39,917 bases of DNA. Source: Syncephalis plumigaleata. Its lineage: Eukaryota; Zoopagomycota; Zoopagomycetes; Zoopagales; Piptocephalidaceae. Shown one piece after another: positions 1 to 9,717 of the stretch. The stretch lies in NCBI GenBank assembly GCA_025201365.1, contig JAIXMF010000101.1, forward strand, positions 1 through 39,917. The letters run 5' to 3'. The first letter of the stretch is position 1; each line of letters starts with the position of its first letter. The position numbers and the translations under genes are program-made. The notes beneath the pieces were generated by a model that saw only the letters and a program-made list of their open reading frames with translations, searched no databases and was not told the DNA's origin.

Positions 1-49
1 ATATATTGTTGACGTGTTAGTTCCACAGCATATTATATATATAGCAACA

Positions 50-2488
50 ATGGAGACCGTTGAGCACGAGTTGGAATCAACGCCTACACCACCACCTATT
101 CTCTTTGAACAGTTATCGCCGCTATCTACAGAAGGTACTAGTGTGTATCTGTATTTGTGTATGTATGTAGCATATTGCTAAACAATCCTGATAATTAGGC
201 GAGACTATAACAACTGAACCAGTACAAGTACCATTGTCAGATTCCTTACTATCAGTCGATAATTACTACATGGATGCCGAGGCTAGTCGTTTGCGTTCAT
301 TTGCCTATGTAGATAGTGATCGTGTAACGGATGTTTTAGGCATGAAATACTTGTATGGTGAACGAGACCATGCATTAAAAGAGACTATAGCATGCATTCA
401 ACAAGAGGTAAACAGCATAAAAGATGTCATTGTTCATTAGATTAAATCGCTCTACTAGATAACTGATTGGGATGATGATACGCAATGGCGTATTGATGTA
501 TGGAAACAACCTCGATTCAATGGTGGCAGCATTCATGATTCTGATAGTAAACAGCATATGCAATATCTGGAATGTCAAATACAAGCAATGAACGAGCAAC
601 AAGTAAGATATGCCGTAAGTCGATGATATAATGATTTACATGCATTGATGACACCATTACTAATATGAATGAACATAATAGCTCACTGAAGCCATGTTAC
701 GTATAAAGCGATACGAGATTATGATTCATGAGCAACGTATTGAATTGGAAAAACATGTAAGTAAAACGATAATATCAAAATGAGAAATGCAATTGACATG
801 ATTGTTATCATTTATTATGTAGCGTAAAACAATAATACAACAGTGTAGCATATCCACTTCCGCACAAATTGAACAACTCCAACAACATTATGCTCATAAA
901 GTAAGTATGGCTATAACATCCTATTACCAATCAATCTAATGATAATATAATGGAAAAAGGAACAGGAAAGGGAGCTGCAACATGCGGTGGAGTTGCGTCT
1001 TAAAGCACAAGAAGTACAGGCATTATCCAAACGGGTCAATCTACTAAAGACTAGTATTCAGGCTAAAATGGACAGTCAACTCGATGCCGCTGAACGTATA
1101 AATCAGATTGAAGCCATGACGGTGGATGATCGAAAACACTATTTGAAAGAGCAACGTGCACTACGAAGAAAGGTACTCACTAGCAATACTAGTAATACTA
1201 CATGAATGCTGTCTACTTACATTTGCTTCTAGTTACGTGCCTCAGAGACTAGAGTACATCATGCTCATGAGTATATCGGTAGTTTACGCGGACAACTACT
1301 TGACTATCAGCGTGCATTTGGTATATTACACCTGCCTAATGACAATAATGATGCTGATGCCGACGATGATGATGTAAGTCTAATTGATCTAATACAATAA
1401 TGATAGCACATTAATAAATACGTGAATATGAATAGAAATCATTGAAAATGAATACACAAAGACTATCTACCGACATAACAAGAGATACAAATAGCAATCA
1501 CAATAACTATCATGGCATGGATAGTTATGAAGATCGATCTGGTCTGGATAATTTGGCATCTGTAGCAGAGAGTTTAATGTACTCGGATCAGCATATTCCC
1601 TCCGAGATAACTGCATCTCAGTCTTCGCAACCTGACTCAATAATAACGAATTACAGCGTAACCGATCATCATACACATAACAGGGAACAGTCTAGTCATT
1701 CTAACGATTTAATGACAGCAGACAACGGCAGCCATATTAGTATTGACAATACTAATACTAATAATGGTGATGGCAATGATGATTTCTCTACAGAAAGTGA
1801 AGATGGCCTACCTGAACCTGGTACTAAACGGAAACAGGTTCGTAGTATATGATCTAACATTCCTTTTACTATGCCTAATATCTAATCATTGCTATAGTTG
1901 GTTAGTTCACGATCAAGTTCGTATCCCATGATGTCAGAATCGAGACACGGTACACATCCGCCAGTCTATTTGAGAAACACGCCACTCTCGCAGGAAATGT
2001 CCAGTGACATGCTTGCCTCTACACGCGAATCATTGTCTCGACCATTAGTTCGACCATTCACCAATTCTGGTAGTAATGCACAACTCAGCACACCAACAAC
2101 ATCATTGCAGGGAAGCAAGAGCAAAGCTACGTCTGCACGAATGCCACGCAGTAAAACGGTCGAGGTACCCCCACGACCTCGTGTGCTTCATGTTCGCTGG
2201 ACACAGGTGGAGGATGAACTGCTACGACAAGCTGTTGAGGAATTCGGCGAACTAGGCGGTTCCTGGACACTCATTGCCTCGCGAGTACCAGGTCGCAGTT
2301 CATCGCAGTGTCGACATCGTTGGTTTAGAATTAGAACGAGTGAGGCACAACGCAATGCCAAGGCTGGTAGACCACGTATCTCGTCGACATCAACACGCTC
2401 GGGTAGAATACCACGACGAACCACTAGTTTAACACTGGATGTCGAGACATTATGTAATACGCACAACTTTAGACGAGAAGATAGATGA
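50..2488 (+). CDS. Coiled-coil protein with C-terminal Myb/SANT domain, truncated by a retrotransposon
   Basis: I do not recognise the orthologue. Exons read by eye: 50-134, 199-407, 459-602 (or 614), 682-756, 823-900, 960 or 966-1172, 1233-1373, 1436-1837, 1898 onward; phases agree across all junctions. The middle exons encode a long Q/E/K/R-rich helical region with the look of a coiled coil. Exon 8 is acidic and S/T/N-rich. Exon 9 carries one Myb/SANT repeat (residues about 545-595) with the three spaced tryptophans (RWTQ, SWTL, RHRWF), so DNA or chromatin binding is likely. At 2452 the frame runs into the antisense LTR of a Ty3 element, adding 11 foreign residues (CNTHNFRREDR) and a TGA ending at 2488. 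The original C-terminus of 42 residues now lies at 7516-7644. The uninterrupted protein would be about 674 residues. Confidence 0.75.
2448..2452. repeat. Target-site duplication CATTA (left copy)
   Basis: Matches 7511-7515 exactly. A 5-bp duplication is usual for Ty3-type integrases. Confidence 0.95.
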
Positions 2489-2622
2489 TCTTTATTTTAA
2501 ATAAAAGTAATAAAGTATTTATAGGGATAAAATTGATTCGATTACTGTGTGAAATATGGTAAGTTTAACTACCGCTTCGGTAAGTCTTACCGAAGGTTTT
2601 CACTATCGTAACAATCGTTACA
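2453..2622 (-). repeat. 3' LTR of the Ty3 element
   Basis: 170 bp, identical to 7341-7510. In the sense of the interrupted host gene (+) it supplies an in-frame TGA (2486-2488) and an AATAAA (2500-2505) just downstream, so it could terminate a truncated host mRNA. Confidence 0.97.
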
Positions 2623-2635
2623 ATCATCCTTCCTT
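2623..2635 (-). promoter_or_regulatory. Polypurine tract of the Ty3 element
   Basis: The element strand reads AAGGAAGGATGAT immediately before the 3' LTR, the expected place and composition for the plus-strand primer. Confidence 0.7.
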
Positions 2636-2645
2636 AAGAACGAAC

Positions 2646-5600
2646 CTACGTAGTAAGTGTTCGTTTGAATTCAGCTACTTTTGCTTTTGCATTAGTTAAT
2701 CCAATTGCAGGTTCCCAGGTATTTTCTTCGTCTGGGTAACCGAGCCATTTAACAAGGTATTGTACTTTTCCTCGTTTTGTACGTACATCTAATATACGCT
2801 CTACTTCGTATTCTTCTGTATTGTTGATTATGTCGGGAGGTGGTCTATCGTTCTCTCGATGTGGAAATTCCGCAGTATTTGGCTCATAGCGTTTAAGTAG
2901 TGAGACATGAAAGACATTATGTATTTTCATCGTTGTTGGTAGTTGTAATTTGTAAGCGGTTTTACTCACTATCTGAGTGATCGGAAAAGGACCGATGAAA
3001 CGAGAGGTGAATTTTCGCGAAGGTCTTTCTTTGTCGATGTCTAGAATAATATGAGCACTTGATAATAAGACTTGATCACCTAGTTGAAAATCGTCTTCTC
3101 TTCTGTGTTGATCGGCATAGTGTTTCTGTCGATCTTGTGCGTTGCTAATGGCGTTCTTAGCTAGTTGTACTATCTCGTTGATCTTGTTGACCATGTCGAT
3201 TGTGCTGGCTACATGTGTAATTTTGTCTACTTTCGTGCCTAGTGTGTCGACGGCGCGAGGTTGTTTTCCTAAATAGCAATAAAATGGAGACATTTTTATA
3301 GAAGCTTGTTCGGCGCTGTTGTACGCGAATTCGACTGCAGATAATAATTGATCCCAATTGTCTTGCTTATAATTGACATAATTTCGTAGCATTTGTTCTA
3401 GCGTTCTATTCGTTCGTTCAGTTTGACCGTCCGTTTGTGGGTGATAAGCGGTTGACGGTTTAAGTTGGACATCTAATATGCTGAAGAAGGAACGCCAGAA
3501 ATTTCCGACGAAACGAGCATCTCTGTCTGTAATAATGCTTTTTGGTAGGCCGTGTAAACGGAATATGTTGTCCATAAACAGTTGAGCTGTTTCCGCTGCA
3601 GTTACAGTAGTAGTAGTAGGTATAAAATGTGCGTACTTTGTGAGTCTATCTACTACTACTAATATTGCGTCTTTTCCGTTTTTAGTACGTGGAAGTTGAA
3701 CAATAAAATCCATAGTGATGTCTTCCCATCTCTCGTTGGGTACTGGTAACGGTTGTAATAATCCAGCTGGCTTCCTTTGAGACGGCTTGTTACGTTGACA
3801 TTTGTCGCAAGATGATATGTATCGTTCTATTGTCTTTTTCAGTTCAGGCCACCAGTATTGTTGCGCTACTCTGGCTATGGTCTTATCAACGCCTAAGTGA
3901 CCTGATATCGGTATGTCGTGCTTTTCACGTAGTATTTTCGCACGTAGTTCTCCTTGAGGAATGCATAGGCGTGGTATTTCTCTACGCATTTCGTAGATTA
4001 AGCCGTCGTTTGTTAGTCGAAATCGTTTTGAATAACCGCTTTTTGACGTGCTTCCACCCCCCTTAAGAACAGACTTCACTTCCAAGAAGTAAGGATCGTT
4101 GTTGTATCCGTTTCGAACATGATCTAGTAGTTCGTTATTTGACGAGAGTCGAGTAATGGCATTCGATTCAGACGTGATTGCCGCGGGTTTTCTTGAGAGG
4201 GCGTCGGCTACAACATTCATTTTTCCAGGCTTATATACAATGTCCATGTTAAATTTTGACATGTCGTTTAGCCAATCTGTCTGTCTATCTGATAAGTCGT
4301 TTTGATTTTGCAAATGTGTCAATGGCCGGTGATCAGTGTACACAGTGAATTTTTGTCCTATTAAGTACGGTCGCCAGATACGTAAGGCTTCTTTAATGGC
4401 CAAAAACTCCTTATCGTAAGTAATGTACTTTTTGTGTGAATTGCTCAATACTTTTGACATAAAAGCTACTGGCCTATCACCGTTACCGTCGTCTTGCATT
4501 AATACAGCGCCGATTGCGTCATTTGACGCGTCCGTTGTAACGGTGTATGGTAAACTAGGATTACTAGAACGCAATACCGGTGCATTAGTCATTCTTTCTT
4601 TTAGTTGATTGAAAGCATCTCTTTCTTCTTTTTCGAATTTGAATGGAACATCCTTGCGTAATAGATTCGTTAAAGGCTTTGCAATGAAAGCATAACCTTT
4701 AATAAATTTACGATAATACCCGGTAAGTCCTAGGAATGACCTAACACTCGTAACGTCTTTTAATTCTGGCCAATCTCGTATGCTAATGACTTTATCTTCT
4801 GACGCTTGAATGCCTTCTTTACTGACAGTATGGCCTAAGAAGTCGACTTTATCGCGACCGAATTCACATTTACTGAGCTTTGCGTACAATTGATGTTGTC
4901 GTAGCAATTCGAATACTTGTCGTAAATGAGCGGCATGTTCTTCGTGACTCTTGCTGAACACCAGTATGTCGTCTAAAAATACTACTACGCATTGGTCGAG
5001 AAGCGGTCTGAAAACGTCATTCATTAGTCGCATGAATGTACCGGGCGCGTTCGATAATCCGAATGGCAATACTTTGAATTCATATAGGCCATAACGAGTA
5101 GTGAAAGCCGTCTTATGTACGTCCTCCTCTTTGATTCGAATTTGATGGTAACCAGACCGTAAATCGATCTTACTAAATACCGCCGCACCTTCTAGTTGAT
5201 CGAATAATGATTCGATGTGTGGTAATGGATACTTGTTTTTGATAGTGATCTTGTTCAACATACGATAGTCAACGCACATACGTAGCGGTCCATCCTTCTT
5301 TCTAACGAATAGAACTGGTGCGCCGAATGGAGAGGTACTCGGTTGTATAAATCCTTTCTCCAATAGTTCATCTATTTGACGTTTCATTTCTTCTTGTTCA
5401 TCTCTTGCCATTCTATAGGGTGTGCGTGCAGGAGGTGTTATATGTGGTTCCAATTCGATGGCGAAATCCACGTTACGACGTGGAGGTAGCCCAGGGGGTA
5501 AGTTATCGGGTGTTACGTCAGTGAACTCTGTTACTAAGCTATGGTAACGCTTATCGCCATTGTATTCACCAGTGTTCAAATCGGATTCACGTACAATGGC

Positions 5601-6179
5601 TAAATAACTAATAGTGTCAGGTTCGTCGAAACAGGAGCTTAACTCATTCAATGTCATGAATTTGGGCTTGGTCATAGTGTCGCTACTTTGGTAAATAGTA
5701 ACTAGTTCGTTATCGATGTAAAATGTAACGATTCTACTTAACCAATCAATCTTAGGATTGTACTGTTCGAACCAAGGCATGCCTAATATTGCGTCATATT
5801 TCCCCAATTGCATAACATCAAAATCAAGATATAGTAAATAATTTTGTATTAATAAAGGTATTTTATGCGCACAATACAAGACACTGCCAACAGAGCCATT
5901 TCCTAGGGTAACTGATTGTTTGTTCTCATAGGGAATAAGCGGGTGATTGATCCGCTTAACAAACGAGGTATCGATGAAATTGTCGGTAGCACCGCAATCA
6001 ATTAATACGTTCGCCATTATTCCATTAAAGGGCAATTGAACTGATATCAAGGGTCTACTCTTGCGTGCTATCCATAATTCACCAAGTTCTTCGGTTAAAC
6101 AAGTAGGTAAGAGAAATGGTGTATCAGCGGTATCGAGCGCTTCACCAGTAACACCGCTGTTGTTTACTGGTGGGATTCG
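2646..6179 (-). CDS. pol: Ty3-type Pol: protease, RT, RNase H, integrase, chromodomain
   Basis: Open from the frameshift site (6179) to a TAG at 2646, about 1,177 residues in the -1 frame relative to gag. No ATG is needed; the first part is read only as Gag-Pol. Domains in order: aspartic protease ([12 protein letters not shown]), reverse transcriptase ([12 protein letters not shown], catalytic FLDD), RNase H ([11 protein letters not shown] and TDHRPLTHL), integrase with an HHCC zinc region (SGHLGVDKT to [10 protein letters not shown]) and a D,D,E core ([22 protein letters not shown]), and a C-terminal chromodomain ([28 protein letters not shown]). The chromodomain is known in this group to steer integration towards modified histone H3. 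No internal stop is seen, so the enzyme set looks intact. Confidence 0.95.
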   Translation of the reverse strand, partial: RIPPVNNSGVTGEALDTADTPFLLPTCLTEELGELWIARKSRPLISVQLPFNGIMANVLIDCGATDNFIDTSFVKRINHPLIPYENKQSVTLGNGSVGSVLYCAHKIPLLIQNYLLYLDFDVMQLGKYDAILGMPWFEQYNPKIDWLSRIVTFYIDNELVTIYQSSDTMTKPKFMTLNELSSCFDEPDTISYLAIVRESDLNTGEYNGDKRYHSLVTEFTDVTPDNLPPGLPPRRNVDFAIELEPHITPPARTPYRMARDEQEEMKRQIDELLEKGFIQPSTSPFGAPVLFVRKKDGPLRMCVDYRMLNKITIKNKYPLPHIESLFDQLEGAAVFSKIDLRSGYHQIRIKEEDVHKTAFTTRYGLYEFKVLPFGLSNAPGTFMRLMNDVFRPLLDQCVVVFLDDILVFSKSHEEHAAHLRQVFELLRQHQLYAKLSKCEFGRDKVDFLGHTVSKEGIQASEDKVISIRDWPELKDVTSVRSFLGLTGYYRKFIKGYAFIAKPLTNLLRKDVPFKFEKEERDAFNQLKERMTNAPVLRSSNPSLPYTVTTDASNDAIGAVLMQDDGNGDRPVAFMSKVLSNSHKKYITYDKEFLAIKEALRIWRPYLIGQKFTVYTDHRPLTHLQNQNDLSDRQTDWLNDMSKFNMDIVYKPGKMNVVADALSRKPAAITSESNAITRLSSNNELLDHVRNGYNNDPYFLEVKSVLKGGGSTSKSGYSKRFRLTNDGLIYEMRREIPRLCIPQGELRAKILREKHDIPISGHLGVDKTIARVAQQYWWPELKKTIERYISSCDKCQRNKPSQRKPAGLLQPLPVPNERWEDITMDFIVQLPRTKNGKDAILVVVDRLTKYAHFIPTTTTVTAAETAQLFMDNIFRLHGLPKSIITDRDARFVGNFWRSFFSILDVQLKPSTAYHPQTDGQTERTNRTLEQMLRNYVNYKQDNWDQLLSAVEFAYNSAEQASIKMSPFYCYLGKQPRAVDTLGTKVDKITHVASTIDMVNKINEIVQLAKNAISNAQDRQKHYADQHRREDDFQLGDQVLLSSAHIILDIDKERPSRKFTSRFIGPFPITQIVSKTAYKLQLPTTMKIHNVFHVSLLKRYEPNTAEFPHRENDRPPPDIINNTEEYEVERILDVRTKRGKVQYLVKWLGYPDEENTWEPAIGLTNAKAKVAEFKRTLTT

Positions 6180-7246
6180 TTTCCCGTATTCTGAGCATTG
6201 TTGATTTGATCAAAGTGATCGTCAATTTGTAGGTTCGTTTCGTCGGTCGTAATGGCGTTGTTTCTACGGAAAGGATTATGATGTCTATTACTGTTACTGT
6301 TACGGTTTTTGTCATAATTGTTGAATTGCGCGTTGTTACGGTTGTTGTTAAACTGGGAATTTCCACGATTATTGTTGAATTGCGAGTTGTTACGGTTGTT
6401 GTAAGATCGTCGCTGTGGATTTGCCAGACATAGACGTGCAGTGTGATTGATTCCCCCACAGTGATAACAAGTAATAACATTGTTATTTTCGACCCGTCCT
6501 AACTCCATAGGAGCTACACCATCATTCTGTCGCTGCCGTTGAATTGGTTGTCGTTGAAGTAGATTAATGTCGGGATGATCGAATTCTTGAGCAATTTCAA
6601 TGCATCTTAGAACTGTATCAGGTGTTTGACGCAATAATTCGCTAGCTGCTGGGCCACGGTATCCACGAATGAAAGCGGCTACTTTTTGTTGTTGTGGTAC
6701 ATGACCCAGTTTACTAGATATGTCGTAGAATTGTCTCACGTATTCGGTAAGATCACCTTTCTGTGTTAAATTCAGCAGCATCAATTCATTTCTTAGGTTC
6801 GAATGGGCAGGTTGAAAACGACGGCGTAACCTTTCCCGGAGGTCATTCCACGTAGTCAATGGAGCGTATCCTGGCGTACCGTTTTCTGCTTCATTAACTA
6901 TGTGTTGTAACCAAGCACGAGCTTCTCCTTTCAAACACTGTGAAATGAAACATATTTTGGCACCATCTGTATAATCTTGATCGCCAAGTTGCATATTCAT
7001 ATTGAATAACCATCCCTCAAAATCTTCATTGGGTCTGCCGTGATAATCTTCGTGATGAAGTTTGATGCCGCGTAAGTTGTTAGTGTTAATATCCATTGCG
7101 TCGGCCATATTAGTGAGTGGAGGGAAAATTTCGAGTAATATAGATGAATCTTCTGATATTTCTGAGCAGGTAGCGAAGGGATGCGAGGAGCTATTTGAAC
7201 TAATTGAGCTGTCTTCTTCACTAATAGGAAGACCAAAAATAACCAT
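6164..7246 (-). CDS. gag: Ty3-type Gag polyprotein
   Basis: 360 residues from an ATG at 7246; M47 is an alternative start. Residues ~70-230 form a retrotransposon capsid-type domain (FEGWLF, GEARAW, RRRFQP). A CX2CX4HX4C zinc knuckle spans C260-C273 ([14 protein letters not shown]) and should bind nucleic acid. After it lies an N/R/Q-rich tail with a tandem short repeat ([10 protein letters not shown] type). It ends at a TAA at 6164-6166, a few codons after a slippery heptamer that opens the pol frame. The protein should assemble the cytoplasmic particle in which reverse transcription occurs. Confidence 0.93.
   Translation of the reverse strand: MVIFGLPISEEDSSISSNSSSHPFATCSEISEDSSILLEIFPPLTNMADAMDINTNNLRGIKLHHEDYHGRPNEDFEGWLFNMNMQLGDQDYTDGAKICFISQCLKGEARAWLQHIVNEAENGTPGYAPLTTWNDLRERLRRRFQPAHSNLRNELMLLNLTQKGDLTEYVRQFYDISSKLGHVPQQQKVAAFIRGYRGPAASELLRQTPDTVLRCIEIAQEFDHPDINLLQRQPIQRQRQNDGVAPMELGRVENNNVITCYHCGGINHTARLCLANPQRRSYNNRNNSQFNNNRGNSQFNNNRNNAQFNNYDKNRNSNSNRHHNPFRRNNAITTDETNLQIDDHFDQINNAQNTGNESHQ
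6179..6185 (-). promoter_or_regulatory. Putative -1 ribosomal frameshift site GGGAAAC
   Basis: In the gag frame the element strand reads G GGA AAC, an X XXY YYZ slippery heptamer, five codons before the gag stop. A -1 slip continues with CGA ATC CCA in the pol frame, which is open from there to 2646. The downstream pseudoknot that often helps was not modelled. Confidence 0.75.
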
Positions 7247-7326
7247 AAAATCACCCAGGAAGGGTATGACTAAAAAGCTAAAACAATAAAATCAGAGATA
7301 TTGTAAGTTGGTATAGTGGCGATTCA

Positions 7327-7339
7327 GCCGTTGCTACCA
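7327..7339 (-). promoter_or_regulatory. Primer-binding site for minus-strand DNA synthesis
   Basis: Directly inside the 5' LTR the element strand reads TGGTAGCAACGGC, the complement of a tRNA ending GCCGTTGCTACCA. The TGG start and position are diagnostic. A 3' end of GCUACCA fits an initiator Met tRNA, but the tRNA gene is not in this window, so its identity is inferred. Confidence 0.75.
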
Positions 7340-7340
7340 A

Positions 7341-7510
7341 TGTAATACGCACAACTTTAGACGAGAAGATAGATGATCTTTATTTTAAATAAAAGTAATA
7401 AAGTATTTATAGGGATAAAATTGATTCGATTACTGTGTGAAATATGGTAAGTTTAACTACCGCTTCGGTAAGTCTTACCGAAGGTTTTCACTATCGTAAC
7501 AATCGTTACA
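7341..7510 (-). repeat. 5' LTR of the Ty3 element
   Basis: 170 bp, base-for-base identical to 2453-2622. It begins TG and ends CA in element orientation. It contains a perfect 10-bp inverted repeat with a 1-nt centre (CTTCGGTAAG T CTTACCGAAG), corresponding to 2575-2595 in the other copy. The element promoter should lie here. Confidence 0.97.
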
Positions 7511-7515
7511 CATTA
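7511..7515. repeat. Target-site duplication CATTA (right copy)
   Basis: Direct repeat of 2448-2452 abutting the other LTR. Removing one copy restores the host reading frame. Confidence 0.95.
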
Positions 7516-7644
7516 GGTGCGAGTAATAATAATAATAAGCATTTGGATTCACCATCAAATAAAGTTCGATTATCTGATCATACAGATGACGAACTGATGG
7601 ATATGTCCTCATCTCAACCCTTACCTGAGATAGAACGACAATAA
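7511..7644 (+). pseudogene. Detached 3' end of the Myb/SANT gene
   Basis: Bases 7511-7515 (CATTA) repeat 2448-2452. If the retrotransposon and one CATTA copy are removed, the reading frame VETL|GASNNNNKHL continues without a break to a TAA at 7644, ending in PLPEIERQ. The tail is N/S/D-rich and polar, with no domain I recognise. As it stands it has no promoter or start of its own and is best read as a gene fragment orphaned by the insertion. If another allele lacks the insertion, the tail would be translated there. Confidence 0.8.
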
Positions 7645-7836
7645 TAATAGCTATGATGATGATGTTCACTTTTTCTTTACTATACTGTTTATTTATACGA
7701 TGATGACTATTTTTTCTGTAAATTCTATATTTGGTATAACCACGACTATAATAAAATCCAATTTAGAGTCATATATACAATTGCGTCTTGTTCTATATTA
7801 GTCAATGATACGTAATTGATTACAGTATAATCGAGT

Positions 7837-8946
7837 TTATTCATCAGTGGTCATTATCAAGTCAATGGCTTGTCGTACTGCATTCATATCATCGAGTAGA
7901 CCCATATGAGTACCATTAGCAATGACAACACTATGTGGTATACCTTGTGGTGGTGTGGTACTCGATAGAGTAATTAGACCATCGCCAGGTGCATTGATCA
8001 CTCGATCGATATCAACATGAAGCGTGCCATCCGTGTTGAGACTGGCCGGATAACGATGTGGACTAGGAAGATGATCTGCTGCTAGCACTACTAATCGTGG
8101 ATAGGTGATATCAGATCGATAGGCGAGTAGTGCTTTAAGCTCTCGTGCCCTAGCAAGTACATATGCCAGATAATCGACTCGTTCCTCATAAGTACCAATG
8201 GATAATGTCTCCTTCGTATTTAGGACAACACTTAGTTTATATTTGAGCCATACATCAATGTCATGGAAATCAAGTGGCCAATCGGTACCATCATCAGCGT
8301 GTACTAGTCCGTGACTATCGAATGGATAGAAGGTAAAGGTGGATTGTAATTGAAAGTGCGTTTCCGCGCTGAACACTTGTCGATTCTCGCCCACTGGTGA
8401 TCCTATAAGTTTATGAGGAATGGCAGTGATAGAACCGTTGAAGGGTGTGCCAGCAAATATCACTCCTCGAAATAGTTGCGATTGTTTATGTAACGCGGCA
8501 AGTACAATGAGTCCACCCATGGAATGAGCGATTACCGTGATGGATTGGCGTCCATTCCTTTGATAAATCTCGTCGAGATAATCGATGAATCGAGTGGTGC
8601 ACGCCAGGATATTACGCCGAAAGTCATAGTCAAACCAGTGTAATTGGAATTGTTCATGACAAGTATCAGCTGCCTGTTGAATACTATTGACGAAATCAGA
8701 GTAATACTCGATATAGGATCGATTAGCGAGATAGCCCTGAGATACCACATTGTGTGGTTCATTATCACGAATGTTAATCGGTAGATGCATTGGTGGATGC
8801 ACTTGATCTTTTAATAATGCTTCCGGAAACCAGTATTCCTCATTGTTACGACTCGTATCCACTAGACGTGAACCTCGGAATCCGTGTATAATAACTACAT
8901 CATCAACTAATTTATCAAATGGTCCTCTTGATTCATCCAATGTCAT
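7837..8946 (-). CDS. Alpha/beta-hydrolase, LCAT-like lipase or acyltransferase
   Basis: Single exon. The first ATG in frame is at 8946 and gives 369 residues; an upstream extension to 8991 has only a TTG and is not used. Near the N-terminus VVIIHGFRGSRL matches the oxyanion-hole strand of LCAT-type hydrolases. Residues ~138-145 (IAHSMGGL) are the nucleophile elbow with Ser ~142. PGDGLITLSS near residue 320 and GTHMGLLDD near 350 fit the Asp and His of the triad. No clear signal peptide or membrane segment is seen. The substrate is not evident: phospholipid or acylglycerol hydrolysis or acyl transfer are possibilities from the family. It converges with the interrupted Myb gene, with about 190 bp between the stop codons. 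Confidence 0.85.
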   Translation of the reverse strand: MTLDESRGPFDKLVDDVVIIHGFRGSRLVDTSRNNEEYWFPEALLKDQVHPPMHLPINIRDNEPHNVVSQGYLANRSYIEYYSDFVNSIQQAADTCHEQFQLHWFDYDFRRNILACTTRFIDYLDEIYQRNGRQSITVIAHSMGGLIVLAALHKQSQLFRGVIFAGTPFNGSITAIPHKLIGSPVGENRQVFSAETHFQLQSTFTFYPFDSHGLVHADDGTDWPLDFHDIDVWLKYKLSVVLNTKETLSIGTYEERVDYLAYVLARARELKALLAYRSDITYPRLVVLAADHLPSPHRYPASLNTDGTLHVDIDRVINAPGDGLITLSSTTPPQGIPHSVVIANGTHMGLLDDMNAVRQAIDLIMTTDE

Positions 8947-8956
8947 GGTCAGTAGA

Positions 8957-9024
8957 GTAGCAATACAAGTAGAAATGATATAATGGATCAATCAATCAAG
9001 TGTAGCAATACAAGTAGAAATGAT
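8957..9024. repeat. Tandem duplication upstream of the hydrolase gene
   Basis: A 23-bp unit, GTAGCAATACAAGTAGAAAT plus GAT, occurs exactly at 8957-8979 and 9002-9024 (period 45), just upstream of the hydrolase ATG. It is probably a local slippage duplication in the 5' leader. Confidence 0.8.
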
Positions 9025-9354
9025 GTATTGGATTAAGAAATGTGTACAGCTAACGAATTAGTACATGTCATCATTTTGTGCTTGAACAAAGAAGCGTTGA
9101 AATACAACATTGTTATCTTTTACTATTACTGTTACTGTTATCATTCATCATGACACTGATAGTGTACGCAGCCACATATCACCGCAACTTGTCCAACTGC
9201 AACGAGCCCTTTAACCACTCACACGTTGTGCCAATCAAATGTCTAAGCCATTCTATAAATGGTAATGCCGTTATAGCAATTAACCAATAAACACCGCTTA
9301 ATGAAACTCACCTATCCTAATTCATGTGTCGTCGTCATTCCGAGTGAGAATGAT

Positions 9355-9411
9355 TGTGTGTGTGCATGTGCGTGTGGATGTGTGGATGTGTGGATGTGGA
9401 TGTGGATGTGC
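9355..9411. repeat. TG/GGATG microsatellite
   Basis: Runs of TG and GGATGTG units. Together with the AC run at 9467-9499 it could fold back, since the two are roughly complementary. Confidence 0.85.
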
Positions 9412-9466
9412 TGTATACTATAGAGGATAATGACAATGAAGATTAATGATGGCTTGGGGCAGGCAG

Positions 9467-9499
9467 ACACACACACACACACACACACGCACACACACA
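9467..9499. repeat. (AC)n microsatellite
   Basis: About 16 AC units with a single G interruption at 9489. Confidence 0.95.
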
Positions 9500-9640
9500 A
9501 ATCCACCTGCACACGCCTCAGCATCGCGCGATTACCTCGTTTACATCTTATAACCCACTCACTCACTCTCAATTGTCCCCATCGACTCGCACAACCACGC
9601 TCATCTGTTCGCTTATTCGCTTGCCGTCCATCGTCTATAT

Positions 9641-9664
9641 CCATCCATCCATCCATCCATCCAT
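9641..9664. repeat. (CCAT)6 microsatellite in the 14-3-3 leader
   Basis: Six perfect CCAT units ending about 54 bp before the ATG. Confidence 0.95.
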
Positions 9665-9717
9665 CTAGTTCATTCGTTTATATTGTCCCGCTTGTCTTTA
9701 ACCATCAATCGAGCAAC

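Larger units (their letters stand above)
2453..7510 (-). mobile_element. Intact Ty3-type LTR retrotransposon (chromovirus)
   Basis: The element is 5,058 bp with identical 170-bp LTRs at 2453-2622 and 7341-7510. LTRs read TGTAACG...ATTACA in element orientation. A 5-bp target duplication, CATTA, lies at 2448-2452 and 7511-7515. In element order: 5' LTR, primer-binding site (7327-7339), gag (7246-6164), pol in the -1 frame (to 2646), polypurine tract (2635-2623), 3' LTR. Pol order is protease, RT, RNase H, integrase, chromodomain, which defines the Ty3 chromovirus group. Identical LTRs and open frames indicate a recent insertion that could still be active. It lies inside the last exon of a Myb/SANT gene, in the opposite orientation. 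Confidence 0.97.
9025..9717. other. Shared upstream region of the hydrolase and 14-3-3 genes
   Basis: No convincing gene. It holds a TG/GGATG-rich run (9355-9411), an (AC)n run broken by one G (9467-9499) and six CCAT units (9641-9664). The segment just before 9718 is pyrimidine-rich (CTCACTCACTCTC and similar), common in leaders of highly expressed fungal genes. The two genes diverge, so promoters for both should lie here. Confidence 0.6.

Noticed and set aside
6142-6480. 112-codon frame overlapping gag
   Set aside because: Third frame through the N-rich gag tail; Thr/Ile-rich and neither gag nor pol.
8947-8991. N-terminal extension of the hydrolase
   Set aside because: It would need a TTG start; the first ATG is at 8946.
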